This document shows positions 16,070-23,373 of a DNA stretch of 41,789 nt, in pieces; position 1 is the first letter of the stretch; every line of letters starts with the position of its first letter. The notes beneath the pieces were generated by a model. The model searched no databases. It had not been told where the DNA came from and saw only the letters and a list, made by a program, of their open reading frames with translations. The stretch spans positions 1 through 41,789 of the forward strand of contig CALRGY010000008.1 in assembly GCA_943358395.1 (NCBI GenBank). Reading direction: 5' to 3'. The translations under genes and the position numbers were made by a program. The DNA comes from Candidatus Uhrbacteria bacterium. GTDB taxonomy: Bacteria; Patescibacteriota; Patescibacteriia; UBA9934.

Positions 16070-16711
16070 CTAAATCCAGGAAACGTTTACGAGTGAATCG
16101 CGCACGATTTCAAAAATCATGGAATGCCCTACGTCATTAGGATGCACGCCGTCTTCTAAAATATGAGTAAAGTCTCTGGCTGAAAGAACGGAGAAAATAT
16201 CAATGAAGGTGACGTGTTCTTTTTTACATACTGCCCGAATCGCGTTGTCGAACTTTTTTACATGTTCATTGATGAATGCTTTTTCTGGCGACCATGGAAT
16301 AGGATTCAACTTAGCGTCGTCCACCGGCGGAAGTCCGACGAAGATAATTTTATCCGTATACTTTCTTGCTTCGGTAATCAAGGTGGAAATGTTTGCGGAA
16401 AATTGTGCTACTGGTGTTTTGTTTTCTTTGTTCGCAAACATGAACTGGCTATCGTTCGTGCCAATCGCGAACACAACGGCACAATCTTTTTCTTTCAAAA
16501 GTCGAGCATTCATCTCGGTATGAAAACGATTGAGTACACCCGTAGAAATGTCTCCTGAAATACCCAAGTTGTAGATGTGATGGTAATAATCGTCCTCTTC
16601 GGGTGCAGAAAGAATTTTGTCGTCAACATACTTGCGTAGTCGCGAAACCCATCCGCCTTCTCTATCCCAAGCTCCGTAAGCAATGCTGTCACCAAAGACA
16701 AAGATTCTCAT
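16070..16711 (-). CDS. SGNH/GDSL-family hydrolase
   Basis: A 213-residue esterase-type hydrolase with all four SGNH blocks: F-G-D-S-I (Ser9 nucleophile), N-L-G-I-S-G-D (block II Gly), G-T-N-D (block III Asn) and D-G-V-H-P-N (Asp187, His190). Enzymes of this group deacylate or deacetylate lipids, sugars or polysaccharides. No signal peptide is seen, so it is probably cytoplasmic. It faces the zinc-ribbon gene tail to tail and has no operon partner. Confidence 0.9.
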   Translation of the reverse strand: MRIFVFGDSIAYGAWDREGGWVSRLRKYVDDKILSAPEEDDYYHHIYNLGISGDISTGVLNRFHTEMNARLLKEKDCAVVFAIGTNDSQFMFANKENKTPVAQFSANISTLITEARKYTDKIIFVGLPPVDDAKLNPIPWSPEKAFINEHVKKFDNAIRAVCKKEHVTFIDIFSVLSARDFTHILEDGVHPNDVGHSMIFEIVRDSLVNVSWI

Positions 16712-16878
16712 ATCATTCGACGTTGAAGATAAGGTGGAAATGATTATAGCCTATTATCGATTCGAGGAGCGATTTCACTATTGGGGCAATCATCAAAAGT
16801 AGAAAGTTTTGGCAACCCGTGGGCAACGCCTCCGAGGGGTGATCGATTGGGTTTTAGAATATTGGTACACGGGTTCAC

Positions 16879-16907
16879 GTGACAAAATGGCAATTTTATG
16901 CTATTCT
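16879..16907 (+). promoter_or_regulatory. Strong sigma70-type promoter with extended -10
   Basis: GTGACA (16879-16884) and TATTCT (16902-16907) have a 17-nt spacer, and TG-C precedes the -10. This is the best-formed promoter in the window and drives the small membrane-protein gene at 16959 with a leader of about 45 nt. Confidence 0.65.
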
Positions 16908-16932
16908 GTAGCGTTCGCTCTTCCAGCGACAT

Positions 16933-16956
16933 CCGGGTTTTTAACCCCGGGAGGTA
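16933..16956 (+). promoter_or_regulatory. Leader hairpin next to a strong ribosome binding site
   Basis: CCGGGTT (16933-16939) can pair with AACC(C)CGG (16943-16950) with one bulged C. The hairpin directly abuts or overlaps the GGGAGG Shine-Dalgarno sequence in front of ATG 16959. It could limit ribosome access, or only be a leftover terminator stem. Confidence 0.45.
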
Positions 16957-16958
16957 CC

Positions 16959-17342
16959 ATGCGCGATTTTGGTTTTTCGGCATTCAAGAACATGCTTTTC
17001 TGGCTCAGCGCACACACCTGTGGTGACAGGCGGTGGTGGATCGTGTTTTCAGTCTCTATCATCGCGATTCTCGTGTGGCTCTCTGCCGCCATGCCCATCT
17101 TTATGCCCTTGCCGGACTGGATCAGCCAGTACGACTGGGAGACGGGCAGCATCACCCTCTGGAGCACGATCACGATCCCTGAGAAGTACGGAAACGCCTA
17201 CTGGTGTCTGATGTTCTTCGCAGGGATCCCCTTCGTAAAGATCGCCTGGATATGGGCTGAGATCAGCCACAATCTCGCCATGGGTCGCCGTTTCGTATGT
17301 CCTCCTCCGGGAGGCATCCTCAACGGCAACTGGGTCAACTGA
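16959..17342 (+). CDS. Small membrane protein with strong RBS (unknown)
   Basis: A 127-residue protein with two hydrophobic helices (about 29-52, W-I-V-F-S-V-S-I-I-A-I-L-V-W-L, and about 88-106, A-Y-W-C-L-M-F-F-A-G-I-P-F) and a C-terminal C-P-P-P-G-G tail. It is Trp-rich. ATG 16959 follows GGGAGG, a true Shine-Dalgarno sequence that most genes here lack. Codon use is richer in C-ending codons (ATC, CTC, TTC, GAC) than in its neighbours. These traits suggest recent arrival or a different expression mode. I do not recognise the family. Confidence 0.7.
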   Translation: MRDFGFSAFKNMLFWLSAHTCGDRRWWIVFSVSIIAILVWLSAAMPIFMPLPDWISQYDWETGSITLWSTITIPEKYGNAYWCLMFFAGIPFVKIAWIWAEISHNLAMGRRFVCPPPGGILNGNWVN

Positions 17343-17379
17343 CTGATTCTGTGTACGCCACCGCTCGCCCTGCGCGACA

Positions 17380-17427
17380 ACGACCCCGTTTCGGGTGGCC
17401 GTCGTCTGACGCGGGGTTTGTTGTTTT
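17380..17427 (+). terminator. Probable terminator of the small membrane-protein gene
   Basis: ACCCCG (17382-17387 region) can pair with CGGGGT (17412-17417), followed by a T-rich tract to 17427. A competing hairpin CGAC-CCCG/CGGG-N5-GTCG lies inside. Confidence 0.5.
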
Positions 17428-17454
17428 AGGGGCAGAAGTGATCTTTGAATATTT

Positions 17455-17486
17455 GAAAAGAAAAAACACCGACCGAAGTCGATGTC
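17455..17486 (-). terminator. Terminator of the decayed tRNA-Lys copy
   Basis: On the minus strand an 8-bp stem with a TTC loop is followed by six T. It stands in the same place relative to the decayed tRNA as the active terminator does after tRNA-Lys at 18261. Confidence 0.65.
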
Positions 17487-17491
17487 TTTTC

Positions 17492-17530
17492 TGGTGCGCC
17501 GAGCGGGGATTGAGCACGCGACCATCGAGA
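17492..17530 (-). pseudogene. Decayed 3' end of a tRNA-Lys gene
   Basis: Read on the minus strand, the last 29 nt (CCCCGCTCGGCGCACCA and the T-loop before it) match the 3' end of the active tRNA-Lys at 18186-18260 almost base for base, including the encoded CCA. The T-stem has a mismatch (GCGTG for GCGGG) and the 5' half is missing. It lies in inverse orientation to the active gene, inside a larger inverted duplication. Confidence 0.75.
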
Positions 17531-17540
17531 ATCCGAACAA

Positions 17541-17675
17541 GAGCAGCCAGATCCTGAGGCTTCGCCGACCTGTCCCTCGAAGCTCGAAGAGCGAAGTGGG
17601 AAGGACCTCGAACGAACCTACTGGTAAACGATTCGGAGCGTGAGGCATGGGAGTCTTTTGAGTAGGTTGTGAATC
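17541..17675. repeat. Left arm of an inverted repeat (tRNA-Lys duplication)
   Basis: The core 17639-17675 is the reverse complement of 17960-17996 with one mismatch in 37 bp. Weaker similarity continues to 17541, where AGCCAGATCCTGAG matches the far end of the right arm. No gene lies inside. Confidence 0.85.
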
Positions 17676-17682
17676 CAGATGT

Positions 17683-17720
17683 GAACTCTCCCCCTGCCAA
17701 GGGGGAGTTGGAGGGGGTCT
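17683..17720 (+). repeat. GC-rich palindrome C, copy 1
   Basis: GAACTCTCCCCCT, a short loop, then GGGGGAGTTGGAGGGGGTC. It has the same plan as the copy inside uvrC at 40575 and the pair at 39223 and 39283. It lies between the two arms of the tRNA-Lys inverted repeat. Confidence 0.8.
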
Positions 17721-17959
17721 TGTTTTAAAAAGCACATGGTCAGATTCTGATGTTCAAAATCGATCACCTCAATTGTCTGTACGCAAAAGAATCGATGAAA
17801 CACGATGTCGATTGACCACGTCGAAATCCTTCTCGCGAACGATGACGACAATCGATCTCCATCGAATTCCGATCACCACCCCATCCTCTACATGCAACTC
17901 AGTTGCATTAGTAGGACCCCTCTTTTCAAAATGCACACTCTCCCGGTCGCAGCCTTCCC

Positions 17960-18060
17960 GATTCACAACCTACTCAAAAGACTCCCATCCCTCACGCCTT
18001 GGACCGTTTACCTGTCGTCTTATTCGAGGTCCTTCGCTTGCGCTCAGGATCTGGGCTGCC
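17960..18060. repeat. Right arm of an inverted repeat (tRNA-Lys duplication)
   Basis: The core 17960-17996 mirrors 17639-17675, and the arm extends to CAGGATCTGGGCTGCC at about 18060. The 17721-17959 stretch between the arms holds no credible gene; it is AT-balanced sequence with only short ORFs. Confidence 0.85.
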
Positions 18061-18109
18061 CTTTCCGTCCCCCACGTCACAACCCCTCCAAAGATTCCCC
18101 TCACGTTCC

Positions 18110-18136
18110 CTTGCCCCCTCCGACTCCTTACTCCTA
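18110..18136 (-). repeat. GC-rich palindrome C, fragment
   Basis: The minus strand reads AGGAGTAAGGAGTCGGAGGG, the 3' half of palindrome C, without its 5' arm. It lies just before the tRNA-Lys promoter. Confidence 0.5.
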
Positions 18137-18165
18137 TTTTCAAAACACCAAAGATCTGATATTCT
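18137..18165 (+). promoter_or_regulatory. tRNA-Lys promoter
   Basis: TTTTCA and TATTCT (18160-18165) with a 17-nt spacer lie about 20 nt before the tRNA. The -35 is weak. Confidence 0.45.
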
Positions 18166-18185
18166 GCGCACGCAATTATCGATAT

Positions 18186-18260
18186 GCGCTGGTAGCTCAG
18201 TGGTAGAGCAAGAGCCTTTTAAGCTCGTGGTCGCGGGTTCGATCCCCGCTCGGCGCACCA
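18186..18260 (+). tRNA. tRNA-Lys (anticodon TTT)
   Basis: The cloverleaf is complete: acceptor GCGCTGG/TCGGCGC, D-stem GCTC/GAGC, anticodon loop CTTTTAA (anticodon TTT), T-stem GCGGG/CCCGC with TTCGATC loop, and encoded CCA. The top anticodon-stem pair is A-G. A decayed inverted copy lies at 17492. Confidence 0.95.
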
Positions 18261-18296
18261 AAAAAGACTGACGGAATTCCCGTCGGTCTTTTTTTT
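18261..18296 (+). terminator. tRNA-Lys terminator
   Basis: AAAAAGACTGACGG and CCGTCGGTCTTTTT form a long stem with an AATT-type loop and an eight-T tail. It begins directly after the CCA. Confidence 0.9.
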
Positions 18297-18304
18297 GCCC
18301 ATGA

Positions 18305-18310
18305 TACAAT
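18305..18310 (+). promoter_or_regulatory. -10 box of murD
   Basis: TACAAT lies 8 nt before ATG 18319 and directly after the tRNA-Lys terminator. It overlaps the alternative start at 18301, which favours the later, leaderless start. Confidence 0.5.
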
Positions 18311-18318
18311 ATCCGTAT

Positions 18319-19776
18319 ATGGACCTCTCCAGTATCCACAATTTTCAGGACGCGGTGGTGACGGTGATGGGATTAGGGCGATATAAGCGGGGGAGTGGGA
18401 TGGGGGCGACGAAATGGCTGGTGCGTCATGGGGCGCAAACGGTGATTACGGATTTGAAGAATGCGGATGAGCTTCAGGAATCGGTGAGTATGATTATGGA
18501 TTGGTATCGACGGTACCGGGAATTGTACCCGGATCGCACGTTGTATCAGCCGGTGTTTGTGCTGGGTGAGCACAGGAAGGATGATTTTGTTGGTGTGGAT
18601 TGTGTGGTGCAGAACCCGGGGGTGCCGAGTGCATCGGAGTTTATTGTTGCTGCAAAAGCGGAGCATGTGCCGATTGAGTCCGACGTGAGCTTGTTCTTCC
18701 GCTTTTATCAGTACCCGGTGATTGCGGTAACGGGAACGAAGGGGAAAACGACGACGACGCTGTTGCTTGGTGAAATGATGAAGCGGTTGGATGAGAAAAC
18801 GGTGATTGCGGGGAATATTAAAGTGTCACCGTTAGAGCATTTGGACGAGCTCATCGAGGAGCCGGGCGCGATTCCTGTGGTGCTGGAGCTTTCTTCGTGG
18901 ATGCTCGAATCTCTTCCGCAGACGTTTATCGATCTTGCTCGTGGGCCAGCGATTGCGATTTTAACCAATGTGTATCCCGATCATTTGGATCGATACCCAT
19001 CGTTTGAGGCATACATTGCCAGCAAGCGCATTATTTTCGAGCATCAAACGCCGGATCAGTACACGGTGCTGAATGCAGATCATGATCTGGTGCGGGGTAT
19101 GGCTCCGGCAGTAAAAGGTCAGCTTTTTTGGTTTTCTTCAACGCCGCGTGATGAAAATGGGTGCTATATCAAAAATGGAAATGTGGTGTTTCTGAACCAT
19201 ACCGTCGAAACCATCGTCATTTCCGTGGCAGACGTGGCGTTGAAAGGCGATCACAACATAGAGAATATTCTTTCTGCCACCTGCGCGGCGATGCTTGCCG
19301 GTGTGGCAGTTGCCGACGTTGCTGATGTTCTCCGTCACTTCGAAGGGGTTGCCGACCGGCAGGAAATGGTTCGGGAGGTGGATGAGATTACGTATATCAA
19401 CGACACCGCGGCAACAGCTCCAGATGCGGTGGTTGCGGCATTACGTCGCTTTGGTGGGGCACAGAAGAATCTCGTCCTTATTGCAGGGGGTGTGAATAAA
19501 AAGCTTGCGTATGAGGCGTTGGGGGAGGAAATTGTGAAGGCGTGTAAGGCGGTGTTTCTTTTCCCGGGCGATGCATCGGATCTGCTGGCTGCTGCGATGA
19601 ATAATCGGATTCCTGTGACATTGGTGAAGAATATGAAAGAGGCGGTGCAGGGTGCGCGGGCCGTAGCGGCGCGCGGCGATACGGTAATTCTTTCCCCGGG
19701 TGCAGCAAGTTTCAACATCTTCCGAAATGAGTTTGAACGGGGAGAGCAGTTCCGTGAAGAAGTTCGTAATCTCTAA
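18319..19776 (+). CDS. murD: UDP-N-acetylmuramoyl-L-alanine--D-glutamate ligase
   Basis: A 485-residue Mur ligase that should add D-Glu to UDP-MurNAc-L-Ala in the cytoplasm. The N-terminal Rossmann domain starts V-M-G-L-G-R; the central ATPase has G-T-K-G-K-T-T-T-T, the MurD-type E-L-S-S-W-M-L-E and N-V-Y-P-D-H-L-D-R-Y; the C-terminal domain has D-T-A-A-T-A-P-D-A and L-S-P-G-A-A-S-F-N-I-F. These are specific for MurD among Mur ligases. It is about 40 residues longer than E. coli MurD, mainly through an insertion in the first domain (Y-R-R-Y-R-E-L-Y-P-D). murE follows after 3 bp. Confidence 0.94.
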   Translation: MDLSSIHNFQDAVVTVMGLGRYKRGSGMGATKWLVRHGAQTVITDLKNADELQESVSMIMDWYRRYRELYPDRTLYQPVFVLGEHRKDDFVGVDCVVQNPGVPSASEFIVAAKAEHVPIESDVSLFFRFYQYPVIAVTGTKGKTTTTLLLGEMMKRLDEKTVIAGNIKVSPLEHLDELIEEPGAIPVVLELSSWMLESLPQTFIDLARGPAIAILTNVYPDHLDRYPSFEAYIASKRIIFEHQTPDQYTVLNADHDLVRGMAPAVKGQLFWFSSTPRDENGCYIKNGNVVFLNHTVETIVISVADVALKGDHNIENILSATCAAMLAGVAVADVADVLRHFEGVADRQEMVREVDEITYINDTAATAPDAVVAALRRFGGAQKNLVLIAGGVNKKLAYEALGEEIVKACKAVFLFPGDASDLLAAAMNNRIPVTLVKNMKEAVQGARAVAARGDTVILSPGAASFNIFRNEFERGEQFREEVRNL

Positions 19777-19779
19777 CTC

Positions 19780-21111
19780 ATGCCAATCGTCAGCCACATC
19801 AAGTCTCTCGTTCCCTTGCCGATGATTGCTTTATATCATCGTGGTTTGGCGATGATTGCTGAAGTGGTGTATGGCCATCCTTCCGATGCGATGATTGTGG
19901 TGGGTGTGACGGGAACGAATGGCAAATCATCGACGGTGAACTTTTTGGCGCAGATATTAACCACCCTTGGCTACACGGTAGGGTACACGTCAACGGCAGG
20001 GTTCAATATTGCGGGCACCGATGTCGTCAACGCCATGAAAATGACGATGCCCGGGCGGTTCACATTGCAGCGACTGCTTCGTCGTATGGCAAACGCCGGG
20101 TGCACAGTGGCGATTGTGGAAACGTCGTCGCAGGGGCTTATTCAGTATCGGCACGTTGGCGTAAACTACGACGTTGCCCTTTTTACGAATTTAACTCCAG
20201 AACATATTGAGGCACATGGGGGATTTGAAAACTATAAAACTGCGAAAGGCATTTTATTCCAGCATTTGACTGCGCGATCGAGGAAATTGATTAATGGCGT
20301 AAGAATTCCCAAGGTCAGCGTGGTGAATGCCGATGATCCGTATGGGGCATTTTACGGATCGTTTGCCGCAGATCGTCATATTCGTTTTGGTGTAAACGGT
20401 ACCCCGTTCGCTGATCAGTTGGTGGCATACGCCGAACATGACGATGCGTCGTGCACATTGACGGTGAACGGCATCGAGACGGTTTTGAGCCTTCATGCCG
20501 ACTTTGAGCAGAAGAATGCGCTTGCGGCGATTGCTGGTGCTGTGGCAGTAGGCGTTTCGTTGCCTGACGCTATGCGCGCAGCATCGGCGTTGCATTCTGT
20601 GCCTGGGCGATTTGAAATCATCGACTGCGGTCAGCCGTTTACCGTTATCGTCGATTACGCCTATGAGCCGTATGCGTTGCTTGCGCTCTACCGTTCATTG
20701 CCTCCCGTTACTAAGCCCGGTCGGATCATTGGTATTCATGGTTCGGCGGGCGGTGGGCGCGATGTTGCGCGGCGGGTGGAGGTGGGGCGCGTTGCCGCGG
20801 AGCATGATGACGTCGTGATTGTTACGAACGAAGATCCATACGACGAAGACCCGCAAACGATTATCGATGCTGTTGCGAGCGGTGCACGTCAGCATGGGAA
20901 AATCGATAATGAAACGCTATTTTGCATTACTGATCGGCAAGAGGCGATCACGTACGCGATCGGTTTGGCGCAAGCGGGTGACGTGGTGTTGGTGACGGGG
21001 AAGGGATCGGAGCCGGTGATGGCGGTTGCTGGGGGGAGTGTGCCGTGGGACGACCGCGTGGCAGTGCGCACGGCATTGCAGGCGCGTGGGTACGGTGCCG
21101 CAAAGGTATGA
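19780..21111 (+). CDS. murE: MurE-like Mur ligase lacking the first domain
   Basis: A 443-residue Mur ligase. The P-loop G-T-N-G-K-S-S-T-V lies at about residue 45, whereas MurE usually has about 100 residues before it, so most of the UDP-binding first domain is absent. E-T-S-S-Q-G-L, T-N-L-T-P-E-H-I-E-A-H-G and I-I-G-I-H-G-S-A-G-G-G-R-D support MurE. The third-amino-acid motif, D-N-P-R in diaminopimelate-adding enzymes, is N-E-D-P-Y-D-E-D-P here, so the added residue (Lys, DAP or other) cannot be named. The next gene overlaps by ATGA. Confidence 0.85.
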   Translation: MPIVSHIKSLVPLPMIALYHRGLAMIAEVVYGHPSDAMIVVGVTGTNGKSSTVNFLAQILTTLGYTVGYTSTAGFNIAGTDVVNAMKMTMPGRFTLQRLLRRMANAGCTVAIVETSSQGLIQYRHVGVNYDVALFTNLTPEHIEAHGGFENYKTAKGILFQHLTARSRKLINGVRIPKVSVVNADDPYGAFYGSFAADRHIRFGVNGTPFADQLVAYAEHDDASCTLTVNGIETVLSLHADFEQKNALAAIAGAVAVGVSLPDAMRAASALHSVPGRFEIIDCGQPFTVIVDYAYEPYALLALYRSLPPVTKPGRIIGIHGSAGGGRDVARRVEVGRVAAEHDDVVIVTNEDPYDEDPQTIIDAVASGARQHGKIDNETLFCITDRQEAITYAIGLAQAGDVVLVTGKGSEPVMAVAGGSVPWDDRVAVRTALQARGYGAAKV

Positions 21112-21584
21112 AGCGAAAGTTTTTTACGTTAGAGCCTGGCGAAGAATTTCTTGGAGTGCTCCGCCCGAGCGTATTGACGTTGATTCCACGGGCGAGTGTG
21201 ATTGTATTGTGTTTGGTGTTCCCTGTATTTTTCTGGGGGCCGTTGCTGCAGTTTGGGCTTTTGCCTGGGCTTGCAATGAGTATTGGGCTTGTGGTGTGGG
21301 GAGCGGTGATGCTGCGAGGCCTTCAGCGGCGATACGTGGAAAATGGCGTGTATCTGACGTCGTATCGTGCACTTGATGTGTATGTTGGGTGGAGAGCGGT
21401 ACGTGTGACAGAGCTGCGATGGGCAAACGTGGAGCAAACAGCTGTGCTACGACGTGGTATAGCATCTCGCTTTGGGTATGGGCATATTTGCGTGCGTGGC
21501 GCAGATCCTGACGGGTATTCTTTGCTGGTGGGGCCGTTGTGGAATCCGGATGCCGTGTGCATGTTGCTTCCTAAGGTATACTGA
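21108..21584 (+). CDS. Bacterial PH-domain membrane protein
   Basis: A 158-residue protein with two adjacent hydrophobic helices (about 27-46 and 50-70) followed by a bPH2-like domain (about 75-155: N-G-V-Y-L-T-S-Y-R, W-A-N-V-E-Q-T and R-F-G-Y-G-H-I). This arrangement is that of YdbS/YdbT-type bPH proteins of unknown function. The start overlaps the murE TGA (ATGA), so it is translated with the wall genes. A role at the membrane during growth or division is inferred from this context. Confidence 0.75.
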   Translation: MKRKFFTLEPGEEFLGVLRPSVLTLIPRASVIVLCLVFPVFFWGPLLQFGLLPGLAMSIGLVVWGAVMLRGLQRRYVENGVYLTSYRALDVYVGWRAVRVTELRWANVEQTAVLRRGIASRFGYGHICVRGADPDGYSLLVGPLWNPDAVCMLLPKVY

Positions 21585-21593
21585 GTAGGATAT

Positions 21594-22001
21594 ATGACTC
21601 ACGATCGCTTACCTGCTCGTCGCACATCGTTTCGTGTTGCCACTGTGCTTCCTGTGATTATTTTTGCCTTGGTTGCCTTTGGGTTTGCGGAAGAATATGT
21701 ACGGAATAATGATATTGAGGCGCAAATTGAACGTATGCAAGCAGAGAATGCTGCGCTTGAAGCGGATCGATTAGCATCACTGCAGCTCATTGATACGCTT
21801 TCGAGCACGTATTACGTTGAAGGTGAGGCGCGAAAAAGCGGCATGGGCAAAGAGGGGGAACAATTGATTATTGTGAGCGATTCCCGTCAAGATGCTGAGA
21901 AAACGTCTGTTGCGGTTCTTCATAGCGATGTACCAAACCCTGTTCGATGGTATGAATACTTTTTTGATCATGAGGCGTTTCTTGCGTTGACGGACGTATG
22001 A
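21594..22001 (+). CDS. ftsB: FtsB/DivIC-type septum formation protein
   Basis: A 135-residue bitopic protein: a short cytoplasmic start, one membrane helix (about 15-34) and a periplasmic or external coiled coil (E-A-Q-I-E-R-M-Q-A-E-N-A-A-L-E). After the coil comes Y-Y-V-E-G-E-A-R-K-S-G-M-G-K-x-G-E, the short segment typical of the FtsB/DivIC family. FtsB works in the FtsQLB complex that activates septal wall synthesis. TATACT stands 11 nt before the ATG, and TAGGA may serve as a weak RBS. It overlaps the next gene by ATGA. Confidence 0.85.
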   Translation: MTHDRLPARRTSFRVATVLPVIIFALVAFGFAEEYVRNNDIEAQIERMQAENAALEADRLASLQLIDTLSSTYYVEGEARKSGMGKEGEQLIIVSDSRQDAEKTSVAVLHSDVPNPVRWYEYFFDHEAFLALTDV

Positions 22002-22888
22002 CAGTGATGTGGCATCACGAACACGGTGTGCATACACGATATGTTGCACCGAATCGTGCACGTATTGCGTTGGCATTGTGCGGGGCAGCGCTTGTTCTTG
22101 GTGTGATTGGTGGGGGCGCATGGTTTTTTTGGACAGGGTGGAAGAGTGGCGCGGTGCCCGTATTCTGCGAGCGATTAGCGTTTGTGCCCGTGGGATATGC
22201 GGATGGGCATGTGTTGTGGTTTGCGGATATTGCGCGGCTTGCGCACGGCATTGCGGCAGCAGATGCTCGGACGCAGGTAACGGAAACGGATTATATGCAA
22301 GCGATTGATGGGATTATTCGCCAGCATGCGCTTGAAGATATTGCACGCGAATATCATGTTGTTGCCGGAGGGAACGATGAGAATGATACGTACACGAGGA
22401 GTGCTCAAGAGTCGTTTCAGGCGTTGGCAGGGTGGAGCGGTGCAGAATATGAAACGTATATTACTGCCCCACTTTTGCTTTCTCGTGCGGTTGAACGCGT
22501 GGTATTGCATGAAGAGGTGTTTCAGCAGCAGGCACGTGCACGGCGTGATGCGTTGCGGGAAAAGCTCAATTCCGGCATTGCATTCGCCGATGTTGCACGA
22601 GAGTATTCGGAAGACCCTGTTACCGCACAAACGCAAGGAAGTTTTGGATACGTGCTTCCCGGGGATGTAGACGCCGCTTTTCTCCCCGTATTTTCCCTTC
22701 CTCTGAACACAATATCTGACGATATTATTACCGATGATGCGTATTGGCTGCTGCGGAGCGAGAGTACGGTACGCGATGAAAGTGGCATGCGTTTCTTGCT
22801 TCGGGGTATTGCGGTAAAGAAAGAAACTCTTGCACACGTTTTAGACGAAAGCGTTGCGAACATTGTTCCCTATGTGTGGGTACGATAG
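21998..22888 (+). CDS. Membrane-anchored parvulin-type prolyl isomerase
   Basis: A 296-residue SurA/PpiC-like protein. It has one N-terminal membrane helix (about 24-48), a helical SurA-N-like region (about 65-165) and a parvulin domain (about 180-265; G-I-A-F-A-D-V-A-R-E-Y-S-E-D-P and G-S-F-G-Y-V-L-P-G-D). These enzymes help fold exported proteins. The stop TAG is the first three bases of a 125-bp palindromic repeat, so the present C-terminus (V-W-V-R) is set by that insertion. It is the last gene of the murD operon. Confidence 0.85.
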   Translation: MTVMWHHEHGVHTRYVAPNRARIALALCGAALVLGVIGGGAWFFWTGWKSGAVPVFCERLAFVPVGYADGHVLWFADIARLAHGIAAADARTQVTETDYMQAIDGIIRQHALEDIAREYHVVAGGNDENDTYTRSAQESFQALAGWSGAEYETYITAPLLLSRAVERVVLHEEVFQQQARARRDALREKLNSGIAFADVAREYSEDPVTAQTQGSFGYVLPGDVDAAFLPVFSLPLNTISDDIITDDAYWLLRSESTVRDESGMRFLLRGIAVKKETLAHVLDESVANIVPYVWVR

Positions 22889-23010
22889 AACTTCCTCATT
22901 TTGTCTCTTTTCGGCTTGCTGCGTCGAAAATGTGCTCACCGTACTATAAAGTACGCCTCGCTCATTTTGCTCCTTGCGCGCCGAAAATAGCCTAAAATGA
23001 GAAAGTCCTA
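22886..23010. repeat. Palindromic repeat A, copy 2 (125 bp)
   Basis: TAGAACTT to AAGTCCTA, with central GTAC-N6-GTAC. It is the copy with the most changes in its middle section and supplies the stop codon of the parvulin gene. Confidence 0.9.
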
Positions 23011-23037
23011 TACGAAAGTCATCGGTGTACTGTTTTC

Positions 23038-23066
23038 TTTACGATTTTGCATCTTCATGATATAAA
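23038..23066 (+). promoter_or_regulatory. tRNA-Gly promoter
   Basis: TTTACG and TATAAA with a 17-nt spacer end 11 nt before the tRNA. The tRNA-Gly, repeat and tRNA-Thr segment is probably one transcript. Confidence 0.6.
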
Positions 23067-23077
23067 AATGCCCGCAT

Positions 23078-23152
23078 GCAGGAGTAGTTCAGTGGTAGAA
23101 TGTCTGCTTCCCAAGCAGAAGGTCGCGGGTCCGATTCCCGTCTCCTGCTCCA
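23078..23152 (+). tRNA. tRNA-Gly (anticodon CCC)
   Basis: Acceptor GCAGGAG/CTCCTGC, anticodon stem TCTGC/GCAGA with loop TTCCCAA (anticodon CCC), T-stem GCGGG/CCCGT region with TCCGATT loop, and encoded CCA. Confidence 0.95.
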
Positions 23153-23164
23153 TGATAATTTCAG

Positions 23165-23289
23165 TGGAACATCGTCATTTGAGGCTATTTTCGATGAACC
23201 AGGAAGAAATATCGTGAGACGTACTTCTTGGTACGTTGAACGAATTTCTGACGCAGTGAATCGAAAAGAGACCAAATGCCGATGTTCCA
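23165..23289. repeat. Palindromic repeat A, copy 3 (125 bp), between two tRNAs
   Basis: TGGAACATCG to CGATGTTCCA, with central ACGTAC-N6-GTACGT. The outer arms differ from copy 1 at several places on both sides at once, so pairing is kept. It lies in the opposite orientation to copies 1 and 2, between tRNA-Gly and tRNA-Thr. Confidence 0.9.
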
Positions 23290-23293
23290 TTTT

Positions 23294-23369
23294 GCCACTT
23301 TAGCTCAGCTGGTAGAGCAATGCTTTCGTAAAGCAGAGGTCCCGAGTTCGATTCTCGGAAGTGGCTCCA
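23294..23369 (+). tRNA. tRNA-Thr (anticodon CGT)
   Basis: Acceptor GCCACTT/AAGTGGC, D-stem GCTC/GAGC, anticodon loop TTCGTAA (anticodon CGT), T-stem CCGAG/CTCGG, encoded CCA. The terminator follows at 23374. Confidence 0.95.
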
Positions 23370-23373
23370 AAAT

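Noticed and set aside
16744-16983. Minus-strand ORF over the promoter and start of the membrane gene at 16959
   Set aside because: It is covered by a well-formed promoter and RBS on the other strand and shows no motif.
17721-17959. Short ORFs between the inverted-repeat arms
   Set aside because: They differ in frame from one another, have no RBS or -10 box and no recognisable protein composition.
17992-18339. Antisense ORF with A-G-I-E-P-A-T-T-S-L-K over tRNA-Lys
   Set aside because: This peptide is a well-known false translation of tRNA genes on the opposite strand; the tRNA fold explains the bases.
10327-22001. Alternative genetic code (UGA as Gly)
   Set aside because: TGA ends mraY, murE and ftsB at the expected family lengths, often within ATGA overlaps with the next gene.
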